Source: Acinetobacter baumannii (lineage in GTDB: Bacteria; Pseudomonadota; Gammaproteobacteria; Pseudomonadales; Moraxellaceae). Taken from it: a stretch of DNA of 64,000 nucleotides. Made by a program: the position numbers and the translations under genes. Below, piece after piece: positions 26,316-37,715 of the stretch. The notes under the pieces are model-generated. The model made no database searches. It had not been told where the DNA came from and saw only the letters and a program-made list of their open reading frames with translations. The stretch spans positions 372,001 to 436,000 of the forward strand of contig NZ_CP046654.1 in assembly GCF_009759685.1 (NCBI RefSeq), given 5' to 3'. The stretch's first letter is position 1. Each line of letters begins with the position of its first letter.

Positions 26316-28757
26316 TCACTTACGATAACGTCTATAAGCAATTAAACTTAGTAGTGATGCGATAGAAAGGATTCCAATACTTCCGCCACCTCCACCGCCA
26401 CGTGAATCATCAGTTGTGGTTGCTGTACTTATCAACTTAATAGTACCCTCATTTGAGATTTTACCATCAGCATCATATACATAATAAGTTAAGGTATCGT
26501 TGAAGGTATTAAATACATTACTAGCTTGAATATAGATATTACCGCCATAACAAGTATTATCTTTATCATTATTAGGACATGGACCTTCTCGATCCGCTTT
26601 TACTACTTTAAAAATACCATCTTTTGAACTTTTACTTGGAAGATAAATTGGTAGCTCAACGCCTTTATCATTGACCCAAAATTGAGGCTTATTAGGTTTT
26701 GTTTGAAGAGTATTCGCTGGTCCGTCCCCATCATCATTTGCATATTTAAGTAAATTTATAGGGATAATTTCATTAGCCAAATATTTAAATGAAACTGTTT
26801 CATCAGTAGCTACAGGAGCAATGTTATCAAAACGAGCCTCTAATAAACCTGTCGATTGAATAGAACCATCTTTAGTACTTACTGTATATTTACAATAGTT
26901 GTAATCACCTGCTTGGGTAATTCTGTCATCTAAACGATAAAATATAATTTGCTGTAAAGCAGAGTTCCATTCACATTTAAGTATATTCTCTTCTTTATCC
27001 TTAATATTATAAACTTTATCGTCTATTAAACCTGTTCCAATAGTTTCAACATTAATATTATAATCAGTTGTATTAAAGAATTTTAATGTGTGATTAGCAC
27101 CCTCATTAGGTAAAGGCAATCCTTTAGCTTTCAAATCTATATAAATAGCACGATACTTTGCATTTGCTTTAGTTTGATCAAGAAGATTTTTATATTCTAC
27201 CGATCTTATTTTTAATACTGGCCATAAATATGAAAAAGCTTGGTTCTTAAGATTTTCTTGTACATTATCATATCGAGTCTGATATGTAGAAATTCGATCA
27301 GTAAAAGAATCATTGCCTAAATCTTTTATATCTCCAGCAGTCAGTTTCATTAGCTCAATCGAACCAATATCACAACTATTTTTGATACCTGACTGATAAT
27401 ATAACTTATTAGTTACAGATCTAATAAGCCCCCGTTGGTCTAGAGTTATACAAGTATCTTTACCATCAGGATCTACATCTATCAAATCATTTTGTGGAGA
27501 TGAGGTGTTATTCAATGGGTAATAAACAGGTAAAAAGCCTGTTTCTGGCGAAGCAGAACTTTGCGGTTCTAATAACGAACTAAAAGGAATATTCGCAATA
27601 TCAATAGTCTTATTAGATGAGGTAAGTGCTTCTGTTGGTAAATCACATTTTTCAACGTTATTCGTTAAATTTAATGCATTAAATGATAGTGTAAAACCAG
27701 AATTTTTTAGGTCCGCAGCAGGTCCCACTAAATAACGACAAGCGTAACTACCTAGATTGTACCCTATTAAATTAAACCTTAATTCTTTTATACCCAAACT
27801 ATCATATAAGAAGGTAGTATGTGCAGTGTTCTCAACAATCGTATTATTCTGTAAATTTAAACTACTACTTCCGCTCAGTATAGTTGAGGGATTAGTTGTA
27901 CTTCCAGGAACGGCATCTCCAGTAAATTTTAGAATACTACCATTTATCTTATCAGCGATATTTTTTGCAATCGTATTAATTGTCAATATGGCGTTTGGTT
28001 CACCACAAAATTCAAATGTACTCTTAGAGTTAAGCGAACCATTTTTGAAAATACTTGAAGACGTTATAGTGATATCACGTTTAGCATAAGCTGGTTCTTC
28101 TTTACAACTCATCGCTAAAACACTACCGGTAACTGCTTGATTACCCTGTAGTAATGAATGGCTTATTGATAAGTTTACCCCACTCCCACCCAGAAAAATG
28201 GCACCACCTTTTGGAGCTTGAGAATTTAAAATTTGGGAATCTAACAAGGTGACATTACCACCTGCATAAATAGCCCCGCCTTGGGTTGAAGCTATACCAT
28301 TTTCTAAAATAATATTTTGTAAAGTTAAAGCCTTTTTATTCTCTGCAGTATTAAATATGCGTGACTTACCCGCAGCATTAATACGTGTTTTAAGTTCTGG
28401 TAGAGCAGGATAATCATTTGTTAGAGGGTTTTTTTCTGTCCAATTTTTATCTTCTCCTCGCTCTCCATAACCATAGATAGAAATATTTGCATTTGGTACT
28501 AATTCTTTATTTAAAGTATAAGTCCCTGCTTTTAACTGAATTGCCTGATTATCATCTAAGCTAAAAATAGTGCATCCATAGTCTGATTTACGTGTAGCTG
28601 CCACTTTAATTGCTTCACGTAATGAACACGCATTTGGATTTTCACCATCTTCGTCAGCAAAAGTTGTAACCTCAATCCGTTTATTTGTGCTATCAGCAAA
28701 CAATGGCATGGTCGCAAGTATAGATAACGCCAATAATGCTTTTTTATAATTTTTCAT
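26316..28757 (-). CDS. CSLREA-domain exported protein with GlyGly-CTERM tail (second of pair)
   Basis: The precursor has about 813 residues. A signal peptide (ending MPLFA) is followed by the CSLREA N-terminal domain (ADEDGENPNACSLREAIKVA) and a long region rich in beta-helix-like turns (AIYAGGNVTLLDSQILNS) that suggests a parallel beta-helix. The end is a glycine run, one hydrophobic helix (SIGILSIASLLSLIA) and YRRYRK: a GlyGly-CTERM signal. Such tails are processed by rhombosortase and are linked to type II secretion. AAGGATG fits the ATG at 28757. The in-frame ATG at 28766 is too close to it. It starts 15 bases after its paralog, so they form one operon. Confidence 0.85.
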   Translation of the reverse strand: MKNYKKALLALSILATMPLFADSTNKRIEVTTFADEDGENPNACSLREAIKVAATRKSDYGCTIFSLDDNQAIQLKAGTYTLNKELVPNANISIYGYGERGEDKNWTEKNPLTNDYPALPELKTRINAAGKSRIFNTAENKKALTLQNIILENGIASTQGGAIYAGGNVTLLDSQILNSQAPKGGAIFLGGSGVNLSISHSLLQGNQAVTGSVLAMSCKEEPAYAKRDITITSSSIFKNGSLNSKSTFEFCGEPNAILTINTIAKNIADKINGSILKFTGDAVPGSTTNPSTILSGSSSLNLQNNTIVENTAHTTFLYDSLGIKELRFNLIGYNLGSYACRYLVGPAADLKNSGFTLSFNALNLTNNVEKCDLPTEALTSSNKTIDIANIPFSSLLEPQSSASPETGFLPVYYPLNNTSSPQNDLIDVDPDGKDTCITLDQRGLIRSVTNKLYYQSGIKNSCDIGSIELMKLTAGDIKDLGNDSFTDRISTYQTRYDNVQENLKNQAFSYLWPVLKIRSVEYKNLLDQTKANAKYRAIYIDLKAKGLPLPNEGANHTLKFFNTTDYNINVETIGTGLIDDKVYNIKDKEENILKCEWNSALQQIIFYRLDDRITQAGDYNYCKYTVSTKDGSIQSTGLLEARFDNIAPVATDETVSFKYLANEIIPINLLKYANDDGDGPANTLQTKPNKPQFWVNDKGVELPIYLPSKSSKDGIFKVVKADREGPCPNNDKDNTCYGGNIYIQASNVFNTFNDTLTYYVYDADGKISNEGTIKLISTATTTDDSRGGGGGGSIGILSIASLLSLIAYRRYRK

Positions 28758-28772
28758 AGTCTTCATCCTTGA

Positions 28773-30942
<2,170 letters not shown>

Positions 30943-31641
30943 TTATTGTTGATATTCATCAATTAAAGCATAGATTTGTCTTAACGTTGCATTTGAAAGT
31001 TTAGTCTTCTCACCTTTAAGGAGTTTTTCTAATTGTGCTACGGTTTGCAATAGAATAGAAGCTTGATGAGGCCCATGTAAAAGTAAATAGTCTACAATCT
31101 GCTGATCAAAATGGATCCCACGTCTAGCCATTACAGAAGTGACTAAAGCATAGCGGTCAGCATATAAACTTCCGCTCGGCACTTTTACACTCACTGCTTG
31201 TGTAAGTCGCGATTGTAAATCTGGTAACTCTAGTTTTAATTCAATCGGTGCAACACGTGAAGAGAAAACAAGTTGTCCTTCATGGTTATTCATTAAATGA
31301 AAAACAGCTTTTTGCCAGTGAGGCACCCCACTAATTGACTCAATATCATCTAAAGCCACCAGATCATAGTGCTCTAAGCAAGTAATTGCCTCAATTGGAG
31401 CATCGAGAAGTTCAAGCAAAGAAACTTTAATTGCAGATTTACCGACCTCTAAATAAGAATCACAAATCGCTGAAAGCAAATGGCTCTTGCCTGTTCCTGC
31501 GCCACCATAGATATAAAATCTATTTACTAGACCCGCATGTAGTTGTCGCACTGCATCCACTACATGCCCCCAACCTGGTCCCGAAAAATCACTGATTCGG
31601 GCATCAAGTTGAGGTTCTATATCCAGTTGGAGTTGACGCAT
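30943..31641 (-). CDS. hda: DnaA regulatory inactivator Hda
   Basis: Hda, with the loaded beta clamp, stimulates ATP hydrolysis on DnaA and prevents re-initiation. The N-terminal clamp-binding motif is seen in RQLQLDI (residues 2-8), followed by an AAA+ module: Walker A GGAGTGKSHLL, Walker B VALDDIE, and a sensor/arginine-finger area around LQSRL. The length of 232 residues is normal. It lies 20 bases downstream of perM on the same strand, the arrangement known in other gammaproteobacteria, divergent from purM-purN. Confidence 0.94.
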   Translation of the reverse strand: MRQLQLDIEPQLDARISDFSGPGWGHVVDAVRQLHAGLVNRFYIYGGAGTGKSHLLSAICDSYLEVGKSAIKVSLLELLDAPIEAITCLEHYDLVALDDIESISGVPHWQKAVFHLMNNHEGQLVFSSRVAPIELKLELPDLQSRLTQAVSVKVPSGSLYADRYALVTSVMARRGIHFDQQIVDYLLLHGPHQASILLQTVAQLEKLLKGEKTKLSNATLRQIYALIDEYQQ

Positions 31642-31661
31642 ATAATGAATTGGCCTTGAAA

Positions 31662-32855
31662 TTATTTCTGATCTGAAAGATTCGGGGTATCTGTATCTTG
31701 CTGTTTTTTAACTTCAAGATCAAGTTTAGTATTTTCAGTTTCTACATGAAGTTGCTCAATATTACCCTCTTGGATTAATAATGTAGAAGATGGAGCATAG
31801 AATGAACTCCGTTCGTAATTTTCTCTGAGGTGTTTTAAGAGCACCACAATGACAGCCGCCACAGGTAATGCAATTAACATTCCTAAAAAGCCAGCCAATT
31901 GAGCCCCAGCTAAAACAGCAAATACAACTGCAACAGGTGAAAGACCAATTTTATCACCGAGTAGGAATGGCTGCAGAATATAGCCCTCTACTGCCTGCCC
32001 AATCATAAAGACTACGCCAACAAGTAATAAGTGTGTCCAGTCCATTCCAAATTGGAACAAACTTGCAATAACCGCTGCAATAATCCCGACTGCAAATCCT
32101 AGATAAGGAATAATACTGGCAAGACCTGCCACCATACCAATAATTAGGCCTACCTCTAATCCAATTAATTGTAAGCCTACTGCATAAACTACACCGAGCA
32201 AAAGCATAACAAGGAACTGACCTTTAACAAATGCTCCTAACACGCTATGGCATTCACGGACGATTTGTAAGGTCGTAGCCTCATATGGCCGTGGAATGAG
32301 ACGACGTAAGTTTTGTAACATACGGTCCCAGTCTAATAAGAAGTAAAAAGCAATAATTGGGATTAAAACAACTGTTCCACCAATTTGAATAAAATTAAGT
32401 CCTGATTGTGCAAGCTTTAATAAAACTGCTTGAATACTATCGGCACTGTAATTGGTCTGAACATAATCCATCACAGCTTTGGACATTTGATCGGTATCAA
32501 TTTCCATTTGCTGGACATGGAAGGTCGAAGAAATCCATGGTAATAGCTCTGCATTAATCCAATGAATCCCCGCTGGAATACTGTCTCGAGCGTAAACAAG
32601 TTGTTTCCAGATCAGTGGAACCAGGTACCATAATGCAACGGTTAAAGTTACACCTATACCAATAAAAACAATACTAATTGCCAACCAGCGAGGTATCTTA
32701 ATTTTTACTAGAACTTCGACTAGTGGACTAAATAAATAAGCCAGGAAAAAAGCACCAATAAATGGGATGACCACAGGCTTGAGCAAGTATAATACCCATA
32801 CCAGCAATACAATACCTGCGAGTAAGAAAATACGGCGCAGTATACGATCTTGCAT
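31662..32855 (-). CDS. perM: AI-2E/PerM-family inner-membrane transporter
   Basis: The 397-residue protein has about eight hydrophobic helices, arranged as in the AI-2E/PerM family: IFLLAGIVLLVWVLYLLKPV at the N-terminus, GGTVVLIPIIAFYFLLDWD in the middle, and LSPVAVVFAVLAGAQLAGFLGMLIALPVAAV near the end. Members have been linked to autoinducer export, Na/H exchange or purine handling, so the substrate is open. The C-terminal ~45 residues are charged and cytoplasmic. The start ATG has a weak ribosome binding site. It is co-oriented with hda. Confidence 0.88.
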   Translation of the reverse strand: MQDRILRRIFLLAGIVLLVWVLYLLKPVVIPFIGAFFLAYLFSPLVEVLVKIKIPRWLAISIVFIGIGVTLTVALWYLVPLIWKQLVYARDSIPAGIHWINAELLPWISSTFHVQQMEIDTDQMSKAVMDYVQTNYSADSIQAVLLKLAQSGLNFIQIGGTVVLIPIIAFYFLLDWDRMLQNLRRLIPRPYEATTLQIVRECHSVLGAFVKGQFLVMLLLGVVYAVGLQLIGLEVGLIIGMVAGLASIIPYLGFAVGIIAAVIASLFQFGMDWTHLLLVGVVFMIGQAVEGYILQPFLLGDKIGLSPVAVVFAVLAGAQLAGFLGMLIALPVAAVIVVLLKHLRENYERSSFYAPSSTLLIQEGNIEQLHVETENTKLDLEVKKQQDTDTPNLSDQK

Positions 32856-32990
32856 AAAATCTAGCCTTTTTTGATTTAATCGTTATAAATGGAAAAATAT
32901 TTTTATTAAAGATAGCATTTTCGAGCATAAATAACATAAGAGTTTCGTATATTCAGGTTATAATCTGCCGCCAATGCGGAGACTTCATTT

Positions 32991-34061
32991 ATGAGCAACT
33001 CAACTTCTACCCCAAATACCGGTTTAAGCTACAAAGATGCGGGTGTTGACATTGAAGCGGGCGACGCACTGGTCGATCGTATCAAGTCAGTCGCTAAACG
33101 TACAACTCGTCCAGAAGTAATGGGCGGACTTGGTGGCTTTGGTGCACTATGCAAAATTCCTAAAGGTTACGAAGAACCTGTTTTGGTTTCTGGAACTGAC
33201 GGTGTAGGTACTAAATTACGTTTAGCACTTAACCTTAATCGTCATGACACAATCGGCCAAGATCTTGTCGCGATGTGTGTAAACGATCTTTTGGTTTGTG
33301 GTGCAGAACCACTATTCTTCCTCGACTATTATGCGACTGGTCACTTAAATGTCGATGTAGCTGCAAACGTAGTTACTGGTATCGGTAAAGGTTGTGAACT
33401 TGCAGGTTGCGCACTTGTAGGTGGTGAAACAGCTGAAATGCCTGGCATGTATGAAGGCGAAGATTACGATCTTGCTGGTTTTGCCGTAGGTGTAGTTGAG
33501 CAAAGCAAAATTATTGATGGCTCTAAAGTAAAATCTGGTGATGTACTTATTGGTGTTGCATCAAGCGGTGCTCACTCAAATGGTTATTCATTACTACGTA
33601 AAATCTTAGATGTTAAGAATGTAGACTTAACTCAAGTAATTGATGGTCGCCCTCTTGCAGACGTAGCAATGGAGCCAACACGTATTTATGTAAAACCAGT
33701 TCTAGAGCTTTGCAAACAAGTTGATGTACACGCGATGGCACACATCACTGGTGGCGGCTTACCAGGTAACTTACCACGTGTATTACCAAATGGTGCTCAA
33801 GCTGTAATTAATGAAGCTTCTTGGGAATGGCCAGAATTATTCAAACTTTTACAACGCGAAGGCAATGTAGAACGTTTTGAAATGTACCGTACCTTTAACT
33901 GTGGTGTAGGTATGGTCATTGCTGTTGATGCAAATGATGCAGAAAAAGCAATTGAAGTGCTTAATGCTCAAGGTGAAAAAGCTTGGAAAATCGGACATAT
34001 CCAAGAAAATGCTGAATCAGTGGAAGGTGCAGACGAAAAAATTCGTGTGATCTTTGAATGA
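32991..34061 (+). CDS. purM: Phosphoribosylformylglycinamidine cyclo-ligase
   Basis: PurM closes the ring of FGAM to give AIR, the fifth step of purine synthesis. The 356-residue chain carries [41 protein letters not shown] and [10 protein letters not shown], all conserved. GGAG about nine bases before the ATG is the ribosome binding site. The last bases overlap purN (ATGA), so they are translated together. Confidence 0.97.
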
Positions 34062-34687
34062 TGAAAATTGCTGTTCTAGTCTCTGGGAACGGCAGCAACT
34101 TACAAGCCTTGATAGATGCAAATCTATCAGGGCAAATTGTAGGTGTACTGTCTAATAAAGCCGATGCTTATGCCCTAGAGCGTGCTCAAAATGCCAATAT
34201 CGCGACAGCCGTAATCTCTCACAAAGACTTTCCTAGTCGTGAAGATTTTGATGAAGCTATGCATCAGCAACTTATCGCATGGCAAGCTGACGTGGTTATT
34301 TTAGCTGGCTTTATGCGTATTTTAACTGCTGACTTTGTCGATAAATGGCAAGGTAAAATGCTTAATATCCATCCTTCATTATTACCTGCCTATAAAGGCA
34401 TTAATACACATCAACGTGTATTAAATACGGGGGATCGATTACATGGCTGTACCGTTCACTTTGTGACTTCTGAACTTGATGCTGGTCAAGCAATCGCTCA
34501 ATCTGCCATTGAAGTAAAAGAACATGACAATGTTGCATCCTTGGCCGAACGTGTACATAAACTTGAGCATTTTATTTATCCTCAAGTTGCAGAGTGGTTA
34601 TGTAATGGCCAGCTCACATGGAAAAATGGACAAGCCTATTTCCGCAATAAAATTCTTGAACACCCTATCCGTTTTGCATCTTGGTAA
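34058..34687 (+). CDS. purN: Phosphoribosylglycinamide formyltransferase
   Basis: PurN adds a formyl group from 10-formyl-THF to GAR, the third step of purine synthesis. [13 protein letters not shown] is the GAR-binding loop. The catalytic Asn-His-Asp set lies in [14 protein letters not shown] and the GCTVHFV...ELDAG segment. The length of 209 residues is normal. It overlaps purM by four bases and the operon ends at a terminator. Confidence 0.96.
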
Positions 34688-34707
34688 AAGTTTGCTTAAC
34701 AACAATT

Positions 34708-34737
34708 AAAAAAGGACATGCATGCATGTCCTTTTTT
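34708..34737 (+). terminator. Rho-independent terminator of purMN
   Basis: AAAAAAGGACATG pairs with CATGTCCTTTTTT around CATG. It is nearly palindromic and may also act on the convergent hydrolase gene. Confidence 0.92.
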
Positions 34738-34750
34738 TGCGAAAGCTTTA

Positions 34751-35560
34751 TTAGCGTGAATTACGGTGAATAAGTTCCTTAATATAATTCACTGTATCAA
34801 TCGGATGCTCTAGAGGGAACATATGCCCTCCTTCAACAACACTAAATGGAATCCCCATTTTGCGTTTTGCCATTTGAGGAAAACCTCTTTTTAAAAAGGC
34901 GCTCTCTTTTCCTACAACTAAATGTACTGGCATTTTCGGTTTTGGCATGGGTAACCACCACCAAGAAGGGTTTTTACGGAAAATCGCAACTTCATCTTCA
35001 CGGGAAATAGTTAATGTTACACCACCACGTACCGAGTCTTCTTTCAAAGCATAGTCAATATAGGCTTGAAAGCAGTCTTCATCAAAGTCTTTATAAAAAC
35101 CTTTTGGGCGTAACAATGCAGCTGCTTGCTCACGTGATTCCCAATGCTCGCGACGACGTGCAGATAAACCCGCTGGTGTCATATCATCAACTATTTTGGG
35201 TTTAAATAATTTTGCCATATGAAAAGCAAAAGAATATCTACCCAAAATAAGAGGCGGATCTAACATGATCACTTGTGAGAACAGCTCAGGCCGTCTAAAA
35301 GAGGCCATTAAAGTTAAAACTGAACCGAGTGAATGGCCCAGTCCAATCACTTTTCGCCCCTTCGCTTGACGTACAATACTATCAATTACCTGATCAACCA
35401 AAAAAGGCCAATGATTGGTAATCGGATAACGTTTGTCAGGTCCAATGAGTGGAACATAAATTACGTCATACTCATCTTTTAATTGATCAAACAATTTTTG
35501 ATACACCATAGATGGCACGCCGTTGGCATGCGCAAAGTGTATAACCGGTTTTACTGACAT
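34751..35560 (-). CDS. Alpha/beta hydrolase
   Basis: The 269-residue enzyme has the alpha/beta hydrolase fold: an oxyanion region near HANGVPSMVYQ, the nucleophile elbow GLGHSLGSV with Ser (about residue 88), and the C-terminal catalytic His in VEGGHMFPLEHP. No signal peptide is seen, so it is cytoplasmic. The substrate is unknown. It is 18 bases downstream of the S49 peptidase gene in the same direction and may be co-transcribed with it. Confidence 0.88.
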   Translation of the reverse strand: MSVKPVIHFAHANGVPSMVYQKLFDQLKDEYDVIYVPLIGPDKRYPITNHWPFLVDQVIDSIVRQAKGRKVIGLGHSLGSVLTLMASFRRPELFSQVIMLDPPLILGRYSFAFHMAKLFKPKIVDDMTPAGLSARRREHWESREQAAALLRPKGFYKDFDEDCFQAYIDYALKEDSVRGGVTLTISREDEVAIFRKNPSWWWLPMPKPKMPVHLVVGKESAFLKRGFPQMAKRKMGIPFSVVEGGHMFPLEHPIDTVNYIKELIHRNSR

Positions 35561-35578
35561 ACCGCTATCCTGCTTAAA

Positions 35579-36595
35579 TTATTGTAGTTTTGCGTCCTGA
35601 CTTGTTTGTAAGCGTTCAGCAACCGACTCACTTAAACCTTTCCCCATTTCTGATCCCATTCGCCCTAGAATGGATTGTAATGGGTTACGTTCAATCGTGT
35701 AGTCAACTTTATTATCAAGCTTCAGTTCACGCATCAAGCTTGTAATGTTACCTGAACGGTCAGCTACGCCTAACTGAATTGCTTGCTCGCCAGTCCAGAA
35801 AAGACCAGAGAAAATAGCAGGATCATTAGATTTTAAGCGTTTCCCACGCCCTTCTTTGACCGCGTTAATAAAGTGAGTATGAACATTATCGAGTACAGAT
35901 TGGATATGTTGTCTTTGTACAGGATTAATCGGTTTTGTCATACTTAAAATGTCTTTATTCGTCCCCGCTGTAAGAGTTCGGTCTTCAATTCCTAGTTTTT
36001 GAGCTAAACCAGTAATGCCATAGTTTGGCATAATGACACCAATTGAACCTACCAAACTTGATGGATTCACAATAATTTCATCGGCAGCAGAAGCAATATA
36101 ATAAGCACCCGAAGCACCCATATCGCCAATTACCGCATAGACTTTCTTGTCAGGATGCTCTTTTTTCAAATAGCGAATTTCCTGCCAGATTTCATCTGAC
36201 TGAACAGGTGAACCACCAGGAGAATTAATATTAAGGGCAATTGCTTTACTATTCGATGCCTCAAAAGCACGTTTAAGCGCTTTGTTTGTATCTTCACTAT
36301 TCACAGCCTGATTGCTTGAAGCATCAATAGTTCCAATAATATCAACCACTGCAAGGTGAGCACTGCTACTACTTGCTGTAGAGCCATCTTTAGTGGTCGA
36401 ACAGCCTTTGCCCATTAAGACGATAATGAACAATAGATAAATAAAAGTAAGTGTTTTAAAGAATATACCCCAGCGACGACTACGGCGTTGTTCTTCTACA
36501 GAAGCCAGTACAGCTTTCTCAAGGATTTGCCATTCCGGTCCGTTCTGTTTAGGGATTATAGGTTCATTTTGTGGTTTTGGTGGCCAATCGGACAT
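35579..36595 (-). CDS. S49-family membrane peptidase (SppA-like)
   Basis: This 338-residue peptidase should degrade cleaved signal peptides or membrane proteins. One membrane helix lies near residues 40-60 (FFKTLTFIYLLFIIVLMG), and the serine nucleophile sits in GDMGASGAYYIASAADE (about residue 161), with a catalytic Lys expected near residue 213 (LTAGTNKDIL). This is the short, single-domain form. I moved the start to the ATG at 36595 because the extra 27 residues upstream look unlike the family and GGA is suitably spaced. Confidence 0.87.
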   Translation of the reverse strand: MSDWPPKPQNEPIIPKQNGPEWQILEKAVLASVEEQRRSRRWGIFFKTLTFIYLLFIIVLMGKGCSTTKDGSTASSSSAHLAVVDIIGTIDASSNQAVNSEDTNKALKRAFEASNSKAIALNINSPGGSPVQSDEIWQEIRYLKKEHPDKKVYAVIGDMGASGAYYIASAADEIIVNPSSLVGSIGVIMPNYGITGLAQKLGIEDRTLTAGTNKDILSMTKPINPVQRQHIQSVLDNVHTHFINAVKEGRGKRLKSNDPAIFSGLFWTGEQAIQLGVADRSGNITSLMRELKLDNKVDYTIERNPLQSILGRMGSEMGKGLSESVAERLQTSQDAKLQ

Positions 36596-36731
36596 AAAAT
36601 TCCAATCCAAATCAATCGAAATGATGTCATTATATACGTTGATTTGATAAAAACTGTCTAAATAATATGATTTCATTTATAATATTTTTGTCTTTTTTTA
36701 CTTGTTGTTTCTTCCTTACTTACTGCTATAG

Positions 36732-37715
36732 ATGACTAGACCAGATTCAAAAAGCATGAACTATCAATTACTCAAAACATTTAGCCGCCAACCCATTCAA
36801 TTTGGGCGTTTTCTTGCTCGTCTGTTAGCAGGACTTGTAAATACTCTAAAAATTACTAGAACATCAAAAAGTATTGAGCTTAACTTAAGAATTGCGCTTC
36901 CATATTTAACACCTCAGCAGCGTATAGCGATTACAGAAAAAGCTGTAAGAAACGAATTAACTTCATATTTTGAGTTTTTAAGTATTTGGGGCTCATCAAA
37001 TAGTAAAAATATCTCACGCATTCACCGTATTGAAGGTGAACATTTTTTTCATGAAGCATTAGCTGCAAAAAAAGGTGTAGTTCTTATTGTTCCACATTTT
37101 GGTACGTGGGAAGTCATGAATGCATGGTGTGCTCAATTCACATCAATGACCATTTTATATAAACCCGTTAAAAATGCTGATGCAGACCGTTTTGTGCGAG
37201 AAGCCCGTAGCCGTGAACAAGCGAATCTCGTCCCTACCGATGAAAGCGGTGTAAGACAAATTTTTAAAGCATTAAAACAAGGTGAAACGACAGTAATTTT
37301 GCCGGATCATACCCCTAATGTGGGTGGAGATATGGTGAACTATTTTGGTGTTCCACTTGCCTCAAGTAATTTAAGCGCAAAACTCATCCAGAAAACTAAA
37401 GCAAAAGCTCTGTTTCTTTATGCGATCCGTAACGAAAACGATGGCTTTACCATGCATATCGAGCCAATGGATGAGAAAATCTATGAGGGTACTGCGGACG
37501 ATGGAACGTATGTCATCCATCAAGCGATTGAGCAACTCATTTATCAATATCCAGAACACTATCACTGGAGCTATAAACGTTTTAAAGCGAACCCTGCTTT
37601 AGACAATATCTATAATATCGATCCGACAGAAGCACTTAAAATTGTAGATAGGCTCAAAGCAGAAGCTTTAAAAACCTCTACTCAACCAGAGCCTATCCAA
37701 ACGTCGGTCATGTAA
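36732..37715 (+). CDS. LpxL/LpxM-like lysophospholipid acyltransferase
   Basis: The 327-residue protein belongs to the family that adds secondary acyl chains to lipid A. The catalytic H(x4)E element is in VPHFGTWEVMN, and ILPDHTPNVGGDMVNYFG is the second conserved block. A membrane-associated cytoplasmic-face enzyme is expected. Which acyl position it modifies cannot be told by eye. Its last 48 bases overlap the convergent comEC gene, an unusually long tail-to-tail overlap. Confidence 0.87.
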   Translation: MTRPDSKSMNYQLLKTFSRQPIQFGRFLARLLAGLVNTLKITRTSKSIELNLRIALPYLTPQQRIAITEKAVRNELTSYFEFLSIWGSSNSKNISRIHRIEGEHFFHEALAAKKGVVLIVPHFGTWEVMNAWCAQFTSMTILYKPVKNADADRFVREARSREQANLVPTDESGVRQIFKALKQGETTVILPDHTPNVGGDMVNYFGVPLASSNLSAKLIQKTKAKALFLYAIRNENDGFTMHIEPMDEKIYEGTADDGTYVIHQAIEQLIYQYPEHYHWSYKRFKANPALDNIYNIDPTEALKIVDRLKAEALKTSTQPEPIQTSVM

